From: Rachycentron canadum
Lineage: Eukaryota; Chordata; Actinopteri; Carangiformes; Rachycentridae
Assembly (NCBI GenBank): GCA_038496675.1
Contig: CM076650.1
Span: 10,013,762 to 10,077,761, forward strand
Length of the DNA: 64,000 bases
Direction of reading: 5' to 3'
The notes under the pieces are model-generated. The model ran no database searches. It was not told the DNA's origin and saw nothing but the letters and a program-made list of their open reading frames with translations. Below, piece after piece: positions 36,609 to 48,540 of the stretch. Within the stretch, counting starts at the first letter, position 1; each line of letters begins with the position of its first letter. Position numbers and translations under genes: made by a program.

Positions 36609-39379
36609 CTAAAGACAGAAGTCAGAAGCACGTCAGTACGTCTGTGTTTAGTGACAGGTTAGTCCCAGCAAAATCAAGTACTTGATGTGCATGAAAAATG
36701 GCACCAACTCTTAATGATATCGTGAACCACTGAGCGGCTGACAAATCTGGGGTAGCCTACAGGGAAATAAGTGCTAATGAATTATCCTAATCATACTGCT
36801 GCTACTGAGCTTGCAACACTTTGACATACATTTACTTTTTTAGAAAAAAAAACTGCACAGTGTTACAGTTTACTAGTCCTGAGGAGTATGTAGCACACAG
36901 CTTTCAAAAGGTCTGGGGATGGGGCGGTTATTGCTTAAAGTGTTTTCCATAACAAAATATTAAATTATTTAGATTATAAAAACATGAACAAAATTATCTC
37001 TGCATAGTTGCAATCATTCACTGTGATAGTGAACTTTTTTTTTTTTTTTTAGCCTACGTATCATATAAAACTTGTCAGCTTGGCTTTTACTGAATACACT
37101 TTTGTTCCTCAGTGCATTCTGTCCTCCTTTCCAAGTGTGTTACTCTCCTTTGAAAAGACACACAGGACACAGCAGGGGTTGAGGTGTGATGCTCTCTTTT
37201 TATTGACTGACACGGCTGATGAGGGCCCATCCTGCACTTTGGCAGGAGGCTAGGCAAGCATGCGGAGGTGGCGCCCACCAGGGTGCAAGGAGGGGACGAC
37301 ATGGTCGTCCTTCATAGATATTCCATGCGTGGCTTTACCCTCAGCTGCCCTGTCAAGGTCTGTGTATGCCCCTCAGAGGGGGCTGAGACAGGGTCATGGA
37401 TGACACCCGCCTCCATGCCAGACGTGACAGCACAGCTGGGCCGCTTAATGACAGAGGGGCCTGGCCCAGCACACACCTGCCCATCCTGGGCAGGGCAGGC
37501 GACCTCACGGGGAGAAAGAGGAGCCGCTGCCACGTTCGATGGGCAGATGTTCTGGAGAGGAGACAGCAGAGACAGCTGCACTACAGGGACCCCTCCGTTT
37601 CTCTCCTCTCTACAGTAATTGAAAATCATGTAAAAGGTCAATTGTGTGATACTGGCTGTCCCTCTCTGCAAGTTGTTCCTTTCAGCCAGAACATGACAAA
37701 AACAACACTGACTGGTTGACAGCTTTTGCGTCAATTACTGCTTATTTAGCTATGGATGTCCACGTAATGACAATATCTGTAAACAATCCCAGTGAATAAA
37801 TCTGCATATACAAAGAGGTATGGGCCATCTGTTGGAGGCCATGAATAGGAGTCCCTGAGAGAAACCTAATCATTGGGTACATTACACAGACACTGTTATG
37901 ACATTTGGACTCCAGACGAAGGAGGTTGGAAATAACACACATTCCAAACTCCATCAGCTTTTCTGAATAGCAGAGTGATACAGTCTGTGATACAGAGGGT
38001 CAGTCATTGTCCTGAATACCAACAGAAAGTGACCCTCTCTCTGGATTTCACTCTGATGAGAAGTGGCAAGGCTCTAACCTCCACAGGACTGCTCTCTGTT
38101 TGTGGCCGTCTTAAACAGAACCAGCTACAGAACTGTCACACACCATCAGCCTCCCTGGAATTCAGCAGAGATTTATAGACCTTCATGGACACAGAAACGA
38201 TCGAAATAGACAATGAGGACTCATCAAGTTACACAAAACAGGGAAATGAGATAAACTCTGGCCACTTTTGCGTGAAATTCGGTTGTTGATTTTTAAGTAC
38301 TAGAACCTTGCCAATATGTTTAGTTTTTTTTTACTTGACCTAGATAAATGAGTTTTATGGAATCTGGAAAAAGTACAAAAGCTTTAGATGCTCAGACTGT
38401 GAAATACAGTATTTAAAGAGAGTGTGTCAGACTTGGACAATGAACAGCCTATATAAATGTGACATCTCATCACATTTATTTCAATAACTTAGAAGACCAA
38501 AAAAGTTGTTACTTTAAATGAGAAACATGCTGGGGCTCACCCACAAACATCTGGTTTTGGAGGAACTCTTTAAAATTTGAACAAAAACAAGTGCTGTGAC
38601 TTGAGTACCAGCACAAACAGGAAGGAAACAATATATTCCATAAACTCCCCCAAATGAGAATGTTATCAATAACACTTGTGTCTGCAGGAAAAACAAAATG
38701 AAGCTCTTCAAAATGCATGTTTCTGGTTTGACTGACCGTAGCCCTTTGCCAATAACAATGTTACCCGCAATCACGATCCAAACCACACACCCTTGGCACA
38801 GCACGCTGTCACAAATTATGTTTTGATTCTGACCAAATGCAACAGCTTCCTGTCTGGTGCTGTTTTCTCTTACTGTCTATTTTATTATCTTGAACCAAAT
38901 GCAAACTAGAGGATGCTGTTTTTGCTGCAGGAAGGACATATCAAAAGTGTTGGACGCTGCTGATGACAAACTTGGAGAACATGTATCCTCATCAAGGAAA
39001 CAATGACTCTATCCAGAATTTTAAAGACACAACCACTATCTGTATTAATTTAACCCAATGAAAATCTTTTCTTGACACTGTTGTTTTATCATGAACTTCT
39101 CTACTAATTGTTTCTGATGTTCAGAAAACAAATGTATAACAATTATTTATAATCACTACTCAAACCACTGGGCCTCTCAATTTAAACGTGCAAGTGAGCG
39201 ATTGTTTGTGTGCACAGGCCACTTGTATGAGAGTGTAACTGTGCAACGGCATGTGTGTAACACACCAGAATGCACATTTCAAAGGCAAGACAGCTCCTGG
39301 GCTTGCTGAACTTTTGCTTGTTATCAGGAGCTGAGAGTGAAATGGAGAGAATTGATCTTTTGTCTACTGGAGGTGCACT
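36609..39379. other. Non-coding stretch with a GC-rich patch
   Basis: No gene recognised. T15 run at about 37037-37051. 37240-37620 is GC-rich, and open on both strands for over 110 codons (plus 37268-37618, minus 37312-37734). Neither product shows a domain, and both are Pro/Gly/Ser/Cys-rich. The patch ends with pyrimidine-rich sequence and a TAATTG motif near 37617. Conserved regulatory DNA is more likely than coding. 37740-39200 is ordinary AT-rich sequence. Confidence 0.4.
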
Positions 39380-39640
39380 CCCTTGGGCTGCGCCGCTCGC
39401 TTGCTCACTCGCTTGGCTGCCATGCAGAGGGCTCTCTTTCTCATCCTCCCCCCACCACCATTCCCTCTTCTCCGCTTCTCCCCTCATTCACTCACACTCT
39501 CGCTCTCTCGCGCGCGCTCTCCCTTTCTCTGCATGGCGGCTGCCTCTCCTCCAGCTGACACTTGTCCTGCCGTTACTGGGAGAGATGTGTGCTGAGCTGC
39601 TGACACCAGGATTGATCTTCCTCCTTTTCCCCATAAGCTC
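39380..39640 (-). promoter_or_regulatory. CpG-rich promoter / 5' UTR-like segment (minus orientation)
   Basis: This segment is CpG-dense compared with its surroundings (GCGCCGCTCGC, CTCGCGCGCGCTC). On the minus strand it is a purine-rich GAGAGAGCGAGAG run of the kind common in fish 5' UTRs. A minus-strand ATG at 39421-39423 opens MAAKR, and is followed at once by a GTGAGC donor (39403-39408, phase 0). That would splice in frame to the phase-0 candidate at 36504-36608. Several upstream ATGs weaken the start assignment. A 176-codon plus-strand frame (39270-39800) crosses it but is low-complexity Ser/Leu-rich and probably an artefact. Confidence 0.3.
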
Positions 39641-42600
39641 CATATCAAGCTCCTGGAGACTCTGGAGGAGACAAAGAATGGGCAGAGGGATGAGGATAAG
39701 GGGTTGGGGAGGCGGCCAGAGTGGAAGGGAGAAGAGGGAGAATATTGTCAACTCACATCACCTCTTCAAACTAACAATGTTTGGTGCAGCAAAGAAATAG
39801 AGAACGCAAAGTTGACAGTTTTATTGGTGGGGGTAGAAGGAAGTTCACTCTCTTTGCTACACAGTGACACCACAACACCAAACAACTACATTTCCTAATG
39901 CTACCAACTGCAGTTATGTTTCATGTACATGTTTCAAGCAAAATAACCATTAAAATAAAACAGTTATGGGATTCTGTAATTAATAGACCTTGGAATTTCC
40001 TGAATTCAAGCATTTCCTCAGCAGTGTGTGCCAAGACTGTCTGTCTGAGTCAAACTGGCATATTACTGAGCCCACAAGAAGACTTTGAGGTCACACTTAA
40101 CACAAACAAAATCAGTGCAGGAGCGCAACTTCCAGTATTGTTTTGCTTACTTTAATTCTATTTCTATTGTACTGATTTCTACTTAACACAAATGTTTATC
40201 ATGCTGATGAAGCCTAGTTTTAAGAAATGGAAATCTACATTATTTACTGCGACTGCTAAGAACGATACTTGGAAGGCTGATTCAGGAAAAATAATCTCAT
40301 GTTTAACTCAATTGTTTAGTCTTCAGTGTGATGTACTTAATAACCATATTCTTGGCAATATGCTTTACAGATCAATTAAGCCAGAGCTGAGTCACCAGGA
40401 TTCACTGGAGCAAGGCATAATGCAGAAAAGATTTAAAAAAAAAAAAAAAAAAAAAAATTTTATATATATATATATATGTTCTGCTTTTCAGAAAAGCCTT
40501 CACTACCAGACATAGTAATACCTGTGTGTCTATATATGTCTATGTTTTAAATATGGCTGGTGTCAACCCGGCTTGTGTGCAAGGCCTATAATTGGAAAAT
40601 AAACAAACAAAAAGGTTTTTGATGATTTTCCAAGCTGAAATTTCACAAGACTGAGACACAGTCAAAGAATTTGAAACCAAACTGAATTTGTGATAACACT
40701 TATTTCCTGTTGACACAATAGTTACAGCAAAATGGATTCAATACATATTTAATGCTTGAGGGCTATCTGCAGCTGTAAATAGGTTCATTAAAGGCCACAC
40801 TGACCTATGTAAGGTAAATTATATATACACACATTCTAGTTAATTCCAAGTGTCTCCAGTTGCTCATTAACGGTAACTGAGCTGTTGTTGCTGCTGTGAT
40901 CCTACACTCAGAGTAAATTACACTAATGTACAGCAATATTTTTACTTTTGTCACATTCATTTTTGTGCCGTTTTTGTTCTTTGCATTGAATGTCACCCTC
41001 AGGAAACATAATATAAAACTTTCTGAACAAAACACTTCATATAATTGTCTTGTACTAAAATGATAAAATAGCAGATATTGTGTTGTTTACCCTTTAAAGT
41101 ACAGCAGTTGCTGGTAGAAATGGAGTCTGATCTGACCCTAAATTAAAACTAAAAGCACTCAATTTGCTCTCAGATGCATGATATAAGATAAATAAAAGCA
41201 CTGCATATATCCACCAAGGCTAGAAATAACTATACATGTATTATTTTAATGTTACTTCCAGTTTTTCTGGCTCTATAGCAGCAGCATTGAAAACACATGA
41301 TAGACAACCATCACAGACATTTGCCTTTTTTTCCACTCCACTAGAAAATTTTTCTAATAGGAAAATATAGCAAAAATATTATAAATCACCATCTTTCAGC
41401 AAAGTACCAACATCTGCACCTGAATTTGGTTCTTTTCCTGCTCACGGCCTGTTCTTTATCCAAATTTTTGATATGTGTTAAGAGATTTGTCCAAGACTAT
41501 AACTAACTGGCTATAACTAACTAATCCCCCTTGACAGATGTAAAAATTATAGTATCTACAACTAAAATAGTTAATATTAATTAGGACTGACAATTAGACT
41601 GAAAATAAAACTTGTATTGTAATAAATAACATGATTAAACATAGAACACTTTCAATCCAATACAGTGTGCAGTCATACAGTTAAGGATTGTTCTCAGCGC
41701 CTCTTGAGGACTTCTGTTGTGATTGTAAGTCCAAGCATCTGAGTGAATTTGACTGGGGATCTTTACAGTTATTACTATGCGTTATTGGCATCATGAGGGG
41801 AGCAGATCTGGGAGGAAGGGTTAAGGGTGGAGAGGGCGGGGGGCAGATGGGGGAAGTCTAGCAGCAAACATGATAATTTGCGGGTTAGCCAATTTCAGGA
41901 GGCCGGATGGCCCGATACCCTTGGTAAGCATCCAAGAGCAGAGTAGAGCAGAGCAGAGCCGTGCAGGAGGAAGATGAATCAAGTTTAATAACAAAGGGTT
42001 CTAATTGCCCCCCACCCCCACAACTCTGCACACCCCACCCCACACCTCAGAGCTGAACTCTAATTACAGTCAGAGCACAGTGCACTGTCACCCAATATTA
42101 AGTTGTTGAAAAGCGGGGCGAGATAATCAATGAACACTTTAGTTGTGTGTGGGGGGGGGGGAAGAGAGAAAAGAAAGAATGAAAAAAAGTAAGATGCCCC
42201 TTTCATTCAGTGGGAACCAGCAGCACCCAAAGCCCTCCTGGCTCATGAGAAGGCCGCTGGGACGGTCCAAGAATGATTGCAGAGCAATAATCCTGAGCAC
42301 ACCTCCCAAACACCCCCATACAAACACACACGCACAAATACACACACATACATTTATGTGAGCTTAGAGCACAATGTAGAGCCCCACCTTCCCCATGGGC
42401 TGCCTGAGCACCCGTGCATCTGAGAGGAAAGGTGAACACGGTCACCCTAATTACAGGGGCCCCAGCTCTCTCACACACTAACACATACTCACCAGGCATA
42501 ACTAAAGACAGGCCAATTAGGGCGAGAGGGAGATAAGGGAAGTTTTATTTGTATACTAATTAAGCCCCTGATGAAATTCAAAAGGGAGGTGGTGAAGGGG

Positions 42601-43540
42601 ATTGGGGGAGGGAGCGGACGGATAATTGTGTGTTTGAGAAAAGGTTGCTGTAGGTACGGTTATCTGAGAAGCACAGCCTTGAGATAGTTGCCCCCTAATC
42701 CCGTGCTGAGCCCCGGCACTTCACTGCAAGGTCTCTCATAATTTGATCTGTTACATAGGAAATGGCAGGCTCTGACAGCAAGATCATCAGCAGCATTTAT
42801 TGCCCATTCGGTCTGTGTTTAAGCTAAGCACAAAAGAAGTTGTCATGCCAAAGACACCGCTTTTATTTTTTGATTTTATTTTTTCTTTTGCTGTTGTTAA
42901 AGCTTATTTGTTGAACAAATTAGGCATTAAGAATATTTTGCAGTGTGTTGCAGACAAGGAACATATACGAATGTTCACCACTGTAGTATAAATTTAAGTG
43001 GCTAAAAACTTACTTATGCTGAATAAACACTTGTTACAGCAGGAGCACAGGAGCACTAACAAAATTAGTAATAAGCATTGTCCCAGTAAGATTTCCAGGT
43101 GAGTCAGCACGCACAATAAGAGGAGCTGATTCACCTGAATGGACTACAGCCCTGGTTAAACAAGTTTCTCAGCTTAGTCGTGGGTAAAATGATTAATCAA
43201 TTAACAACGGCTGCCAGTTCATTTTTGCTGATTGAACTCTGGGTCAGATAAATATATATTTTACTCAACAGTAAGAACGTGTTTAAAGATAAATCCTTGA
43301 TATTTATGCCCCAACATTAGAAATTGAAATGCCATATACTTTTATTTTAATTTAATACATGCAAAGGCTGCCTGTAGTGGCAATACACTCGTCTTAGAGA
43401 CATCTGTTGGTTATAAACCTGCATATGTCATCTTATTTAAGAGTGTCAGTAAAAGCATAGCTGTCTGGTAACATCCAGGTAGTCATGGTAAACTGCAACA
43501 TCAATAACAACAAATTTCAAGCTTCACACCACTGAGTTAA
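39641..43540. other. Non-coding stretch with homeodomain-motif-rich block
   Basis: No gene recognised. A-run plus (AT)n at about 40435-40477. 40500-41650 is AT-rich. From 41800 to 42800 the sequence is GC-richer, with several TAATTA/TAATTG motifs (separate entry). G-run at about 42150-42160. 42800-43540 is AT-rich without structure. Confidence 0.45.
42000..42565. promoter_or_regulatory. Possible regulatory block with repeated TAATTR motifs
   Basis: TAATTG at about 42002, TAATTA at about 42061, TAATTA at 42448-42453, CAATTAG at about 42514 and TAATTAAG at about 42557 lie in otherwise GC-richer, non-repetitive sequence. These are homeodomain-type motifs. Such spacing is typical of developmental enhancers in gene deserts but is not proof. 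Confidence 0.25.
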
Positions 43541-43840
43541 CAGCGGTGAGAGAAGTATTCAGACCCTTCATTTAACCCAACAGTGTAAACTTAAATAAAG
43601 GTCCTGCATTCAGAATTGTCTTGAGCTAAAACTAGTTAGTTATACTTTTGTTAGTATAGTTAGCTGAAGTAGGGCTAACTTGTTTGGGCTAAAATGTATT
43701 TTTTTTTAAAGATAGAAGATATATTGAATATGATTTTAGTGCATAACCAGTTTTTACTATTTTAAAATTAATGGAGTAGAGTACAGCAATTGACTCTTAC
43801 TGTACTTTAGTTCAGCGTTGGAAGTTATTTCCCACTAGTG
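43541..43840. mobile_element. Degraded MITE with terminal inverted repeats (hAT-like, teleost)
   Basis: The left end reads CAGCGGTGAGAGAAGTA. The right end, reverse-complemented, reads CACTAGTGGGAAATAAC. Both are close variants of a CAGTGGTGGAAGAAGTA-type terminal repeat. Internal blocks such as TATTCAGACCCTTCATTTA, GTCCTGCATTCAGAAT and TGGAGTAGAGTACAG match, in order, a non-autonomous element that is very common in percomorph fish. The copy is about 300 bp, carries no transposase and is heavily mutated. The 8-bp flanks (TGAGTTAA and CATTAATT) are not identical, so no target-site duplication survives. Family assignment is from memory. Confidence 0.7.
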
Positions 43841-44329
43841 CATTAATTCAGAAGAGCCCTCACTGTATATCATGAAAAATGCTGCCATACCTATAACTTA
43901 AAAAGTTAGTTAAAATAATATTAAGTGACTTTAAAATATTAATGGATGCTTGAGCAACCAATTTTCAGGTTTACGTCAGGCAAGTTTATTTTAATCACTT
44001 TCTAAGGTTGGACAGATTATTTTGCCAAAAACAGCAGTACAGTTGATTATAGGGTTTTTTTACCTGTCAAGTAAATACAAAGCAAGCACAGTGTCCATAT
44101 CTGCTTCCATCTCTCATACCAGACTTCAGTGGTGTTTTAGAGACAGGAAGTATAAATGAATGCGCCGAATTCAATATTGACAATTCGTGTTTAATATAAA
44201 CAATTAAATATGGCGATAACTATCACCGAATTACTCTGAAAATGAAGAAAACTTAAAAACCCGATGATACTCAGGCAAGTTCTGGAGTTACAAGGAGCAT
44301 CTTTTTTTTTCTGATGTCTAATCGGCCTT

Positions 44330-44700
44330 ACGAGCATTAATTTGCCGTGGACGACGAGAAATGGTAGTTTCTTCAGAAAGGGTAGGTCACACTAGACCTA
44401 AAAATACGTGTACCATCTCCATGTTTTCAGATTTGACCGAGTTATGACTTTTAAAACTTTAAAAGTTAGCCCACCTTCATTGTGTCACAGCCCGCCACTG
44501 CTGTTTGTGGGAAACCTGCATGCATCTGTTCCTCCAACAGTATCTTTGCCGTCGTTTCGCCCTTACAGTTTCAACCTAAATGAAACTAACTAGTTGTCTG
44601 TAAAACGCCAGGTATCAGCAGGGAAACCGCGCAAACTGGCAGCACTGCCGCAAATCCAGAGGCCTCATAAAATGGCCGCGATTAAGGTGACGTCAAAGTG
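44330..44700. promoter_or_regulatory. Promoter-like segment with CRE and YY1-like motifs
   Basis: The segment has more CpG than its surroundings. It carries a perfect palindromic CRE, TGACGTCA (44688-44695), and 12 bp away AAAATGGC (44669-44676), the core of a YY1-type element often found just downstream of vertebrate start sites. On the minus strand a GTAAGG donor-like site follows at about 44565. No translatable first exon is evident. It could be a promoter of a minus-strand or non-coding transcript, or an enhancer. Confidence 0.3.
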
Positions 44701-44779
44701 AGCTTCCTATTATCACATGGTGATAACATCCTTGGTGATATCCAGATATTGAAATATTTAATATTATAATATTATAGTT

Positions 44780-44817
44780 AATAATAATTATTATTATTGT
44801 TGTTGTTGTTGTTGTTG
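44780..44817. repeat. (TTA)n/(TTG)n compound trinucleotide repeat
   Basis: ATT/TTA units pass into a TTG/TGT repeat of about 20 bp. It explains the Ile/Thr-rich frame on the minus strand. Confidence 0.88.
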
Positions 44818-44902
44818 AAAGTGAAAACCATATGGAGAAATAGACATTAATATTACCATGGTTCTGTAGGGCCACATGCCCAGAAACCAACCACTCAAGA
44901 GA

Positions 44903-45131
44903 TGAAATAATCAATCAATTAGTTGATCACCAGAAAATTAGCTGGTAACAATTTTCACAATTGACGCATTTTATTATTTATTATTATTTTTAAGTGCAGA
45001 AATATTTTCCCCATTTGGCAAAACAAAAAAATTGGTTCATGATGGTTTTAGAGAATAATCGGACATTTTCACTATTTTCTGACTGAATCACTCAATTATG
45101 ATTAAAATAAGTGTTGCTTGCAGCCTTACAG
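44903..45131 (-). repeat. Relic of a dispersed teleost repeat, copy 2
   Basis: Starts with ATAATCAATCAATTAGTTGATC-like sequence, contains CATTTTCACTATTTTCTGA (also in the copy at 25551-25792) and ends GTTGCTTGCAGCCTTA. This order matches the reverse of a fish repeat remembered as beginning GGGCTGCAAC and containing ATCGATTA-type sequence. Diverged and non-coding. It lies about 1 kb from the MITE at 43541, so this stretch is repeat-enriched. Confidence 0.6.
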
Positions 45132-45528
45132 CCTCTTCTACAATGTATTAACACTACCTTATAGTAGGTTTTCTATGTGTTAATTACTTGTCAAACAAGT
45201 CATTTGAGAAAGTCATTTAGAATAAACAAGCTTAATATAAATTAATCTATATTTTGACACAGACTCATACTTTAGCCACGTGATGAAGGAGCCATCAGAG
45301 ATGATAAGTTGAGTAAATCTGGGGATTTTTGAGCCGTGGGTGTCTAAGAAACCTGAGAAACCTGAGCAGTTGCCCAACTCTCCCCAGTCTGATAATCCAG
45401 CCTTCAGTAAAACCATAACACTGTGAAAATAATGCAAGGAATTCTTAAAACTTAATATTATATAATGTTAATTGATCCTGATTGATCTGGTTTTATTAAA
45501 TTCTACTAGTTTTTATATGTCTGTTGTG

Positions 45529-45562
<34 letters not shown>

Positions 45563-48371
45563 GAACAATAAACCTCTATATTTATTAAAATAAAATAGTA
45601 AAATAAACCAGTAACTGTAGTTTGACTTGGAACTCACCCAAGAATGGAGAGCCCATCACCAAGATCTCTACTTCAACCATCTTAAGACATCATCATTAAC
45701 AGTCAGTCTTAGAGCAGTTCTGTAAAGATCAACCTGGCATTGAGTCGCTTCATCAGAAGCAGCGTTTCATCCCTTATTAGACATTAGCTTCACAGAGACC
45801 CCCTGTGATGTGTTGTCACAGTAAGCCATGTTGGGTTGGGTATCAAAGTGGGAGCCCCACTGAGCCTCAGCAGAGCTGGCAGGATCATCAAAAAGTCAAG
45901 CAATCAGGATGATTTGATGGTTCACAGCAGGCGAGTGTGTTTCTCATTTCTGAGAGCAATTCTTCACTGATTCTCCACCATTTTGCAGTGCTCTCTGCTT
46001 CAAATTGAATTTGCCAACTAGCAGATAAAAATATTAATGATGTAATAATTCAAATCCAAATTCTTAGTATGTGCTATATACTGTGATGTTGAGTGATAAA
46101 GGGAATAAGATATGACCCTCATCAGCTCAAGACACATGCATTCATGTAAGTGCAGTATCTTTTAAACCACAAGTGTAAACCAGAAAGTTTTGCGATATTG
46201 TCTCAACACAGATTGAAATTCAAACAGTGAATGTGTTTTAAGACAGACTTTGTTGACTGAAATATTCCCACTGTCACATCATACCATCAAGTGGAATTTC
46301 AAGACATCACTCAGATTTAATATCACAGTCCAATGAGAAAAAGTGTTTGCAACACTCTGGATTTCTATTGACTCTCAATAGTCCAATTAGTTATAGAAAA
46401 TTTGGATCAAGTTTCAGAAGACAGATTGTGCTGAAAAACTGACTAATAAAGATTTAGAAGAGTGATAGCATTTAGCTATGACCATTTGTGTGTTGTGGAT
46501 TCACTTGCCAGAAAGAGGCATTGGGGGAAGATTTGAATAATTCATCCAAGTTAAACCCATTAAGAATATCCATGTGGACACTTTTTTGATGTTAAAGACA
46601 GTGTATGATCTCAGGGTGCTTTCAAACTATATCTGGCTTTACTTATGGTGTCTGTTTCCCCCTGAAGCGACAAAGATCAACTGGCTCCTGTGTTAATTCT
46701 GTAGAAGTGTACAGTAGAGAGCTCTTTGCTGCAGAGTTGGCAGGCAATCCGCCCTATCAGTGTTTAACAGCTCTGCACGTAGCTGAATAATGTCTCTCAA
46801 AAGCTCGGGAATGACAAATTATTCTGTACATCTTTCATAAAATGTATTTTATGAAACAAAATGAGGCATGGGAGAGCTTCTACTGTCAAATGACTTTGAG
46901 TCATCAGTTTAAAACTTTGATTAATATCCTACTTTTACCTCAAAAGTTTATCAGCTTGATAGGAGTCTCACTTAAAAAAAGACCATGTGAGAATTGCCAC
47001 TTTATACTTCCTTATGAATTCATATGAAATTAATGTTGTTTACTGATTTTCTGCAAACACATCAGTCCAATCTTCATCCATCTGATAGGTTTCCCCTCTT
47101 GAATTTCGCAAAAATATTTTGAGGTGATGCAAACGCCAGCAACAACCGCCGGGTCAAAACAGGGTTGTGAGATCTTATAGAAACACAAATCATCAAAAAT
47201 CTCTCAGAGTGCTCTACCATGAGTACCAGACAAAGAGCGTGCATGTGGGCATTCGAATGAAAGGTAATTCAACACCGTGCTTGTCATGGATCGCAAAGAA
47301 AAACAACAACTAGCTATCGCCTCCTACAGCATAAGAGCTGTCAAAGCCTTTTTTTGTTTTTGCCCAGCGGTCACTTCACTTTTCTTGGCAGAGGGCTCTT
47401 CCAAGCCCCCCCACAGTGAGGGTGAGAATCAGAGAGTGGGAGCTTTAGCGTGTGAAGCAGGTGTGGTAGAGGTTCACCTTTGGGGCCTGACTGTTTCTTC
47501 CAACCCAGACGTTGCACCTTTAAGGCAGACTTTTACTGGCCAAAGGCATATTTGGAGTGTACATTTTGGGTGTCCATCTCCCAGTATAAGCTTCCACGAA
47601 CCCCCTAAAAACCTATGTGCTACAAATTACCGCCAGTCAAGCACAGAGCACAGTGATAGAACCGGTCCTTGTTCATATATTCTTGGTAGCACGATGGATC
47701 CAAAAGGAATTAAAAACACTAAGGCGCCAAGCCTTGTGACCTCATAGTGATTCCTTTAGAGGTTATTAGCCAAGGGCCACTGAGGAGGGCTCTGGAGAGC
47801 TTTCCACACAAGAACTAGTGACAGGCCCTGCACAGAAAAAACTGCCAGGGAAGCACAATAAAGATAATTAGCAATGAGACCACTAGCCGCCCGCAGCCCC
47901 ACACCACCACCACCACCAACTCCGTATCCCCTGGATATCTCACCCCCTTCTTCATCGAACTGCGCTTAGATCATCCTCTCCTCCGTCTCCTCTCCTCCTC
48001 TCAATCCTATTCAACCCTGATCTGTGCACTATCTGTCAGACCAATAAGCATCTTCCACATGCACAGTGTTAATGTCTTCAGCTGGTGGAGCAATTAACAG
48101 GTTAAATCCATTTTTGGCTCATGCCAGCATTTAGATGAGAGGATGGATACCATTCTCACATACGTCACATATGCTTTTTATGTCATCCTTTTCATTTCAT
48201 TCCATTTTAAGCTTTATTATTAAGTGGCTATCCAACTGTGACATCATTCACCCACCTGTCACTCAAAGCAGCCTCAATTATGCACATCCTTAAACTTTAA
48301 TAGCATTTAAACAGACAAGTTAGATTAAAAAAAAAAAAAAAATTCTGTCTACAGTTTTCAAGAAGGGGGTT
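45132..48371. other. Non-coding stretch
   Basis: No gene recognised. An (AT)n tract occurs at 45531-45559. 47100-47760 is more GC-balanced and contains the longest plus-strand frame here (47277-47747, 156 codons). Its product has no recognisable domain or membrane segment, and coding is not supported. A short CCA repeat lies at about 47901-47919 and an A15 run at about 48329-48343. Confidence 0.45.
45531..45559. repeat. (AT)n microsatellite
   Basis: Pure AT repeat of about 29 bp in AT-rich sequence. Confidence 0.95.
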
Positions 48372-48540
48372 TAGAGACCAAAAGAGTTTTTTTTGTACCA
48401 GGCTGTAAACATGTTTATAAAGTTCAGCCTTTTAACATGGGAGTCTATGGGGATTTGCTATCTTTTGGAGCCAGCCTCAAGTGGCCAATCGAGGAACTGC
48501 AGTTTTTGGTGCTGTGATGGCTTCATTTTTCGGCCCCAGG
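48372..48540 (+). repeat. Dispersed teleost repeat fragment
   Basis: Contains in order ACCAGGCTGTAAACATG, AACATGGGAGTCTATGGGG, TTTTGGAGCCAGCCTCAAG and GAGGAACTGCAGTTTTTGG, then GGCTTCATTTTTC. I remember this series of blocks as a repeat found in thousands of copies in many percomorph fish. It is less diverged than the other relics here. No coding capacity. Family name and class are not assigned. Confidence 0.75.

Noticed and set aside
39270..39800. 176-codon plus-strand ORF, the longest in the window
   Set aside because: Low-complexity Ser/Leu/Pro composition caused by CT-rich, CpG-rich DNA. The minus strand reads better as a 5' leader.
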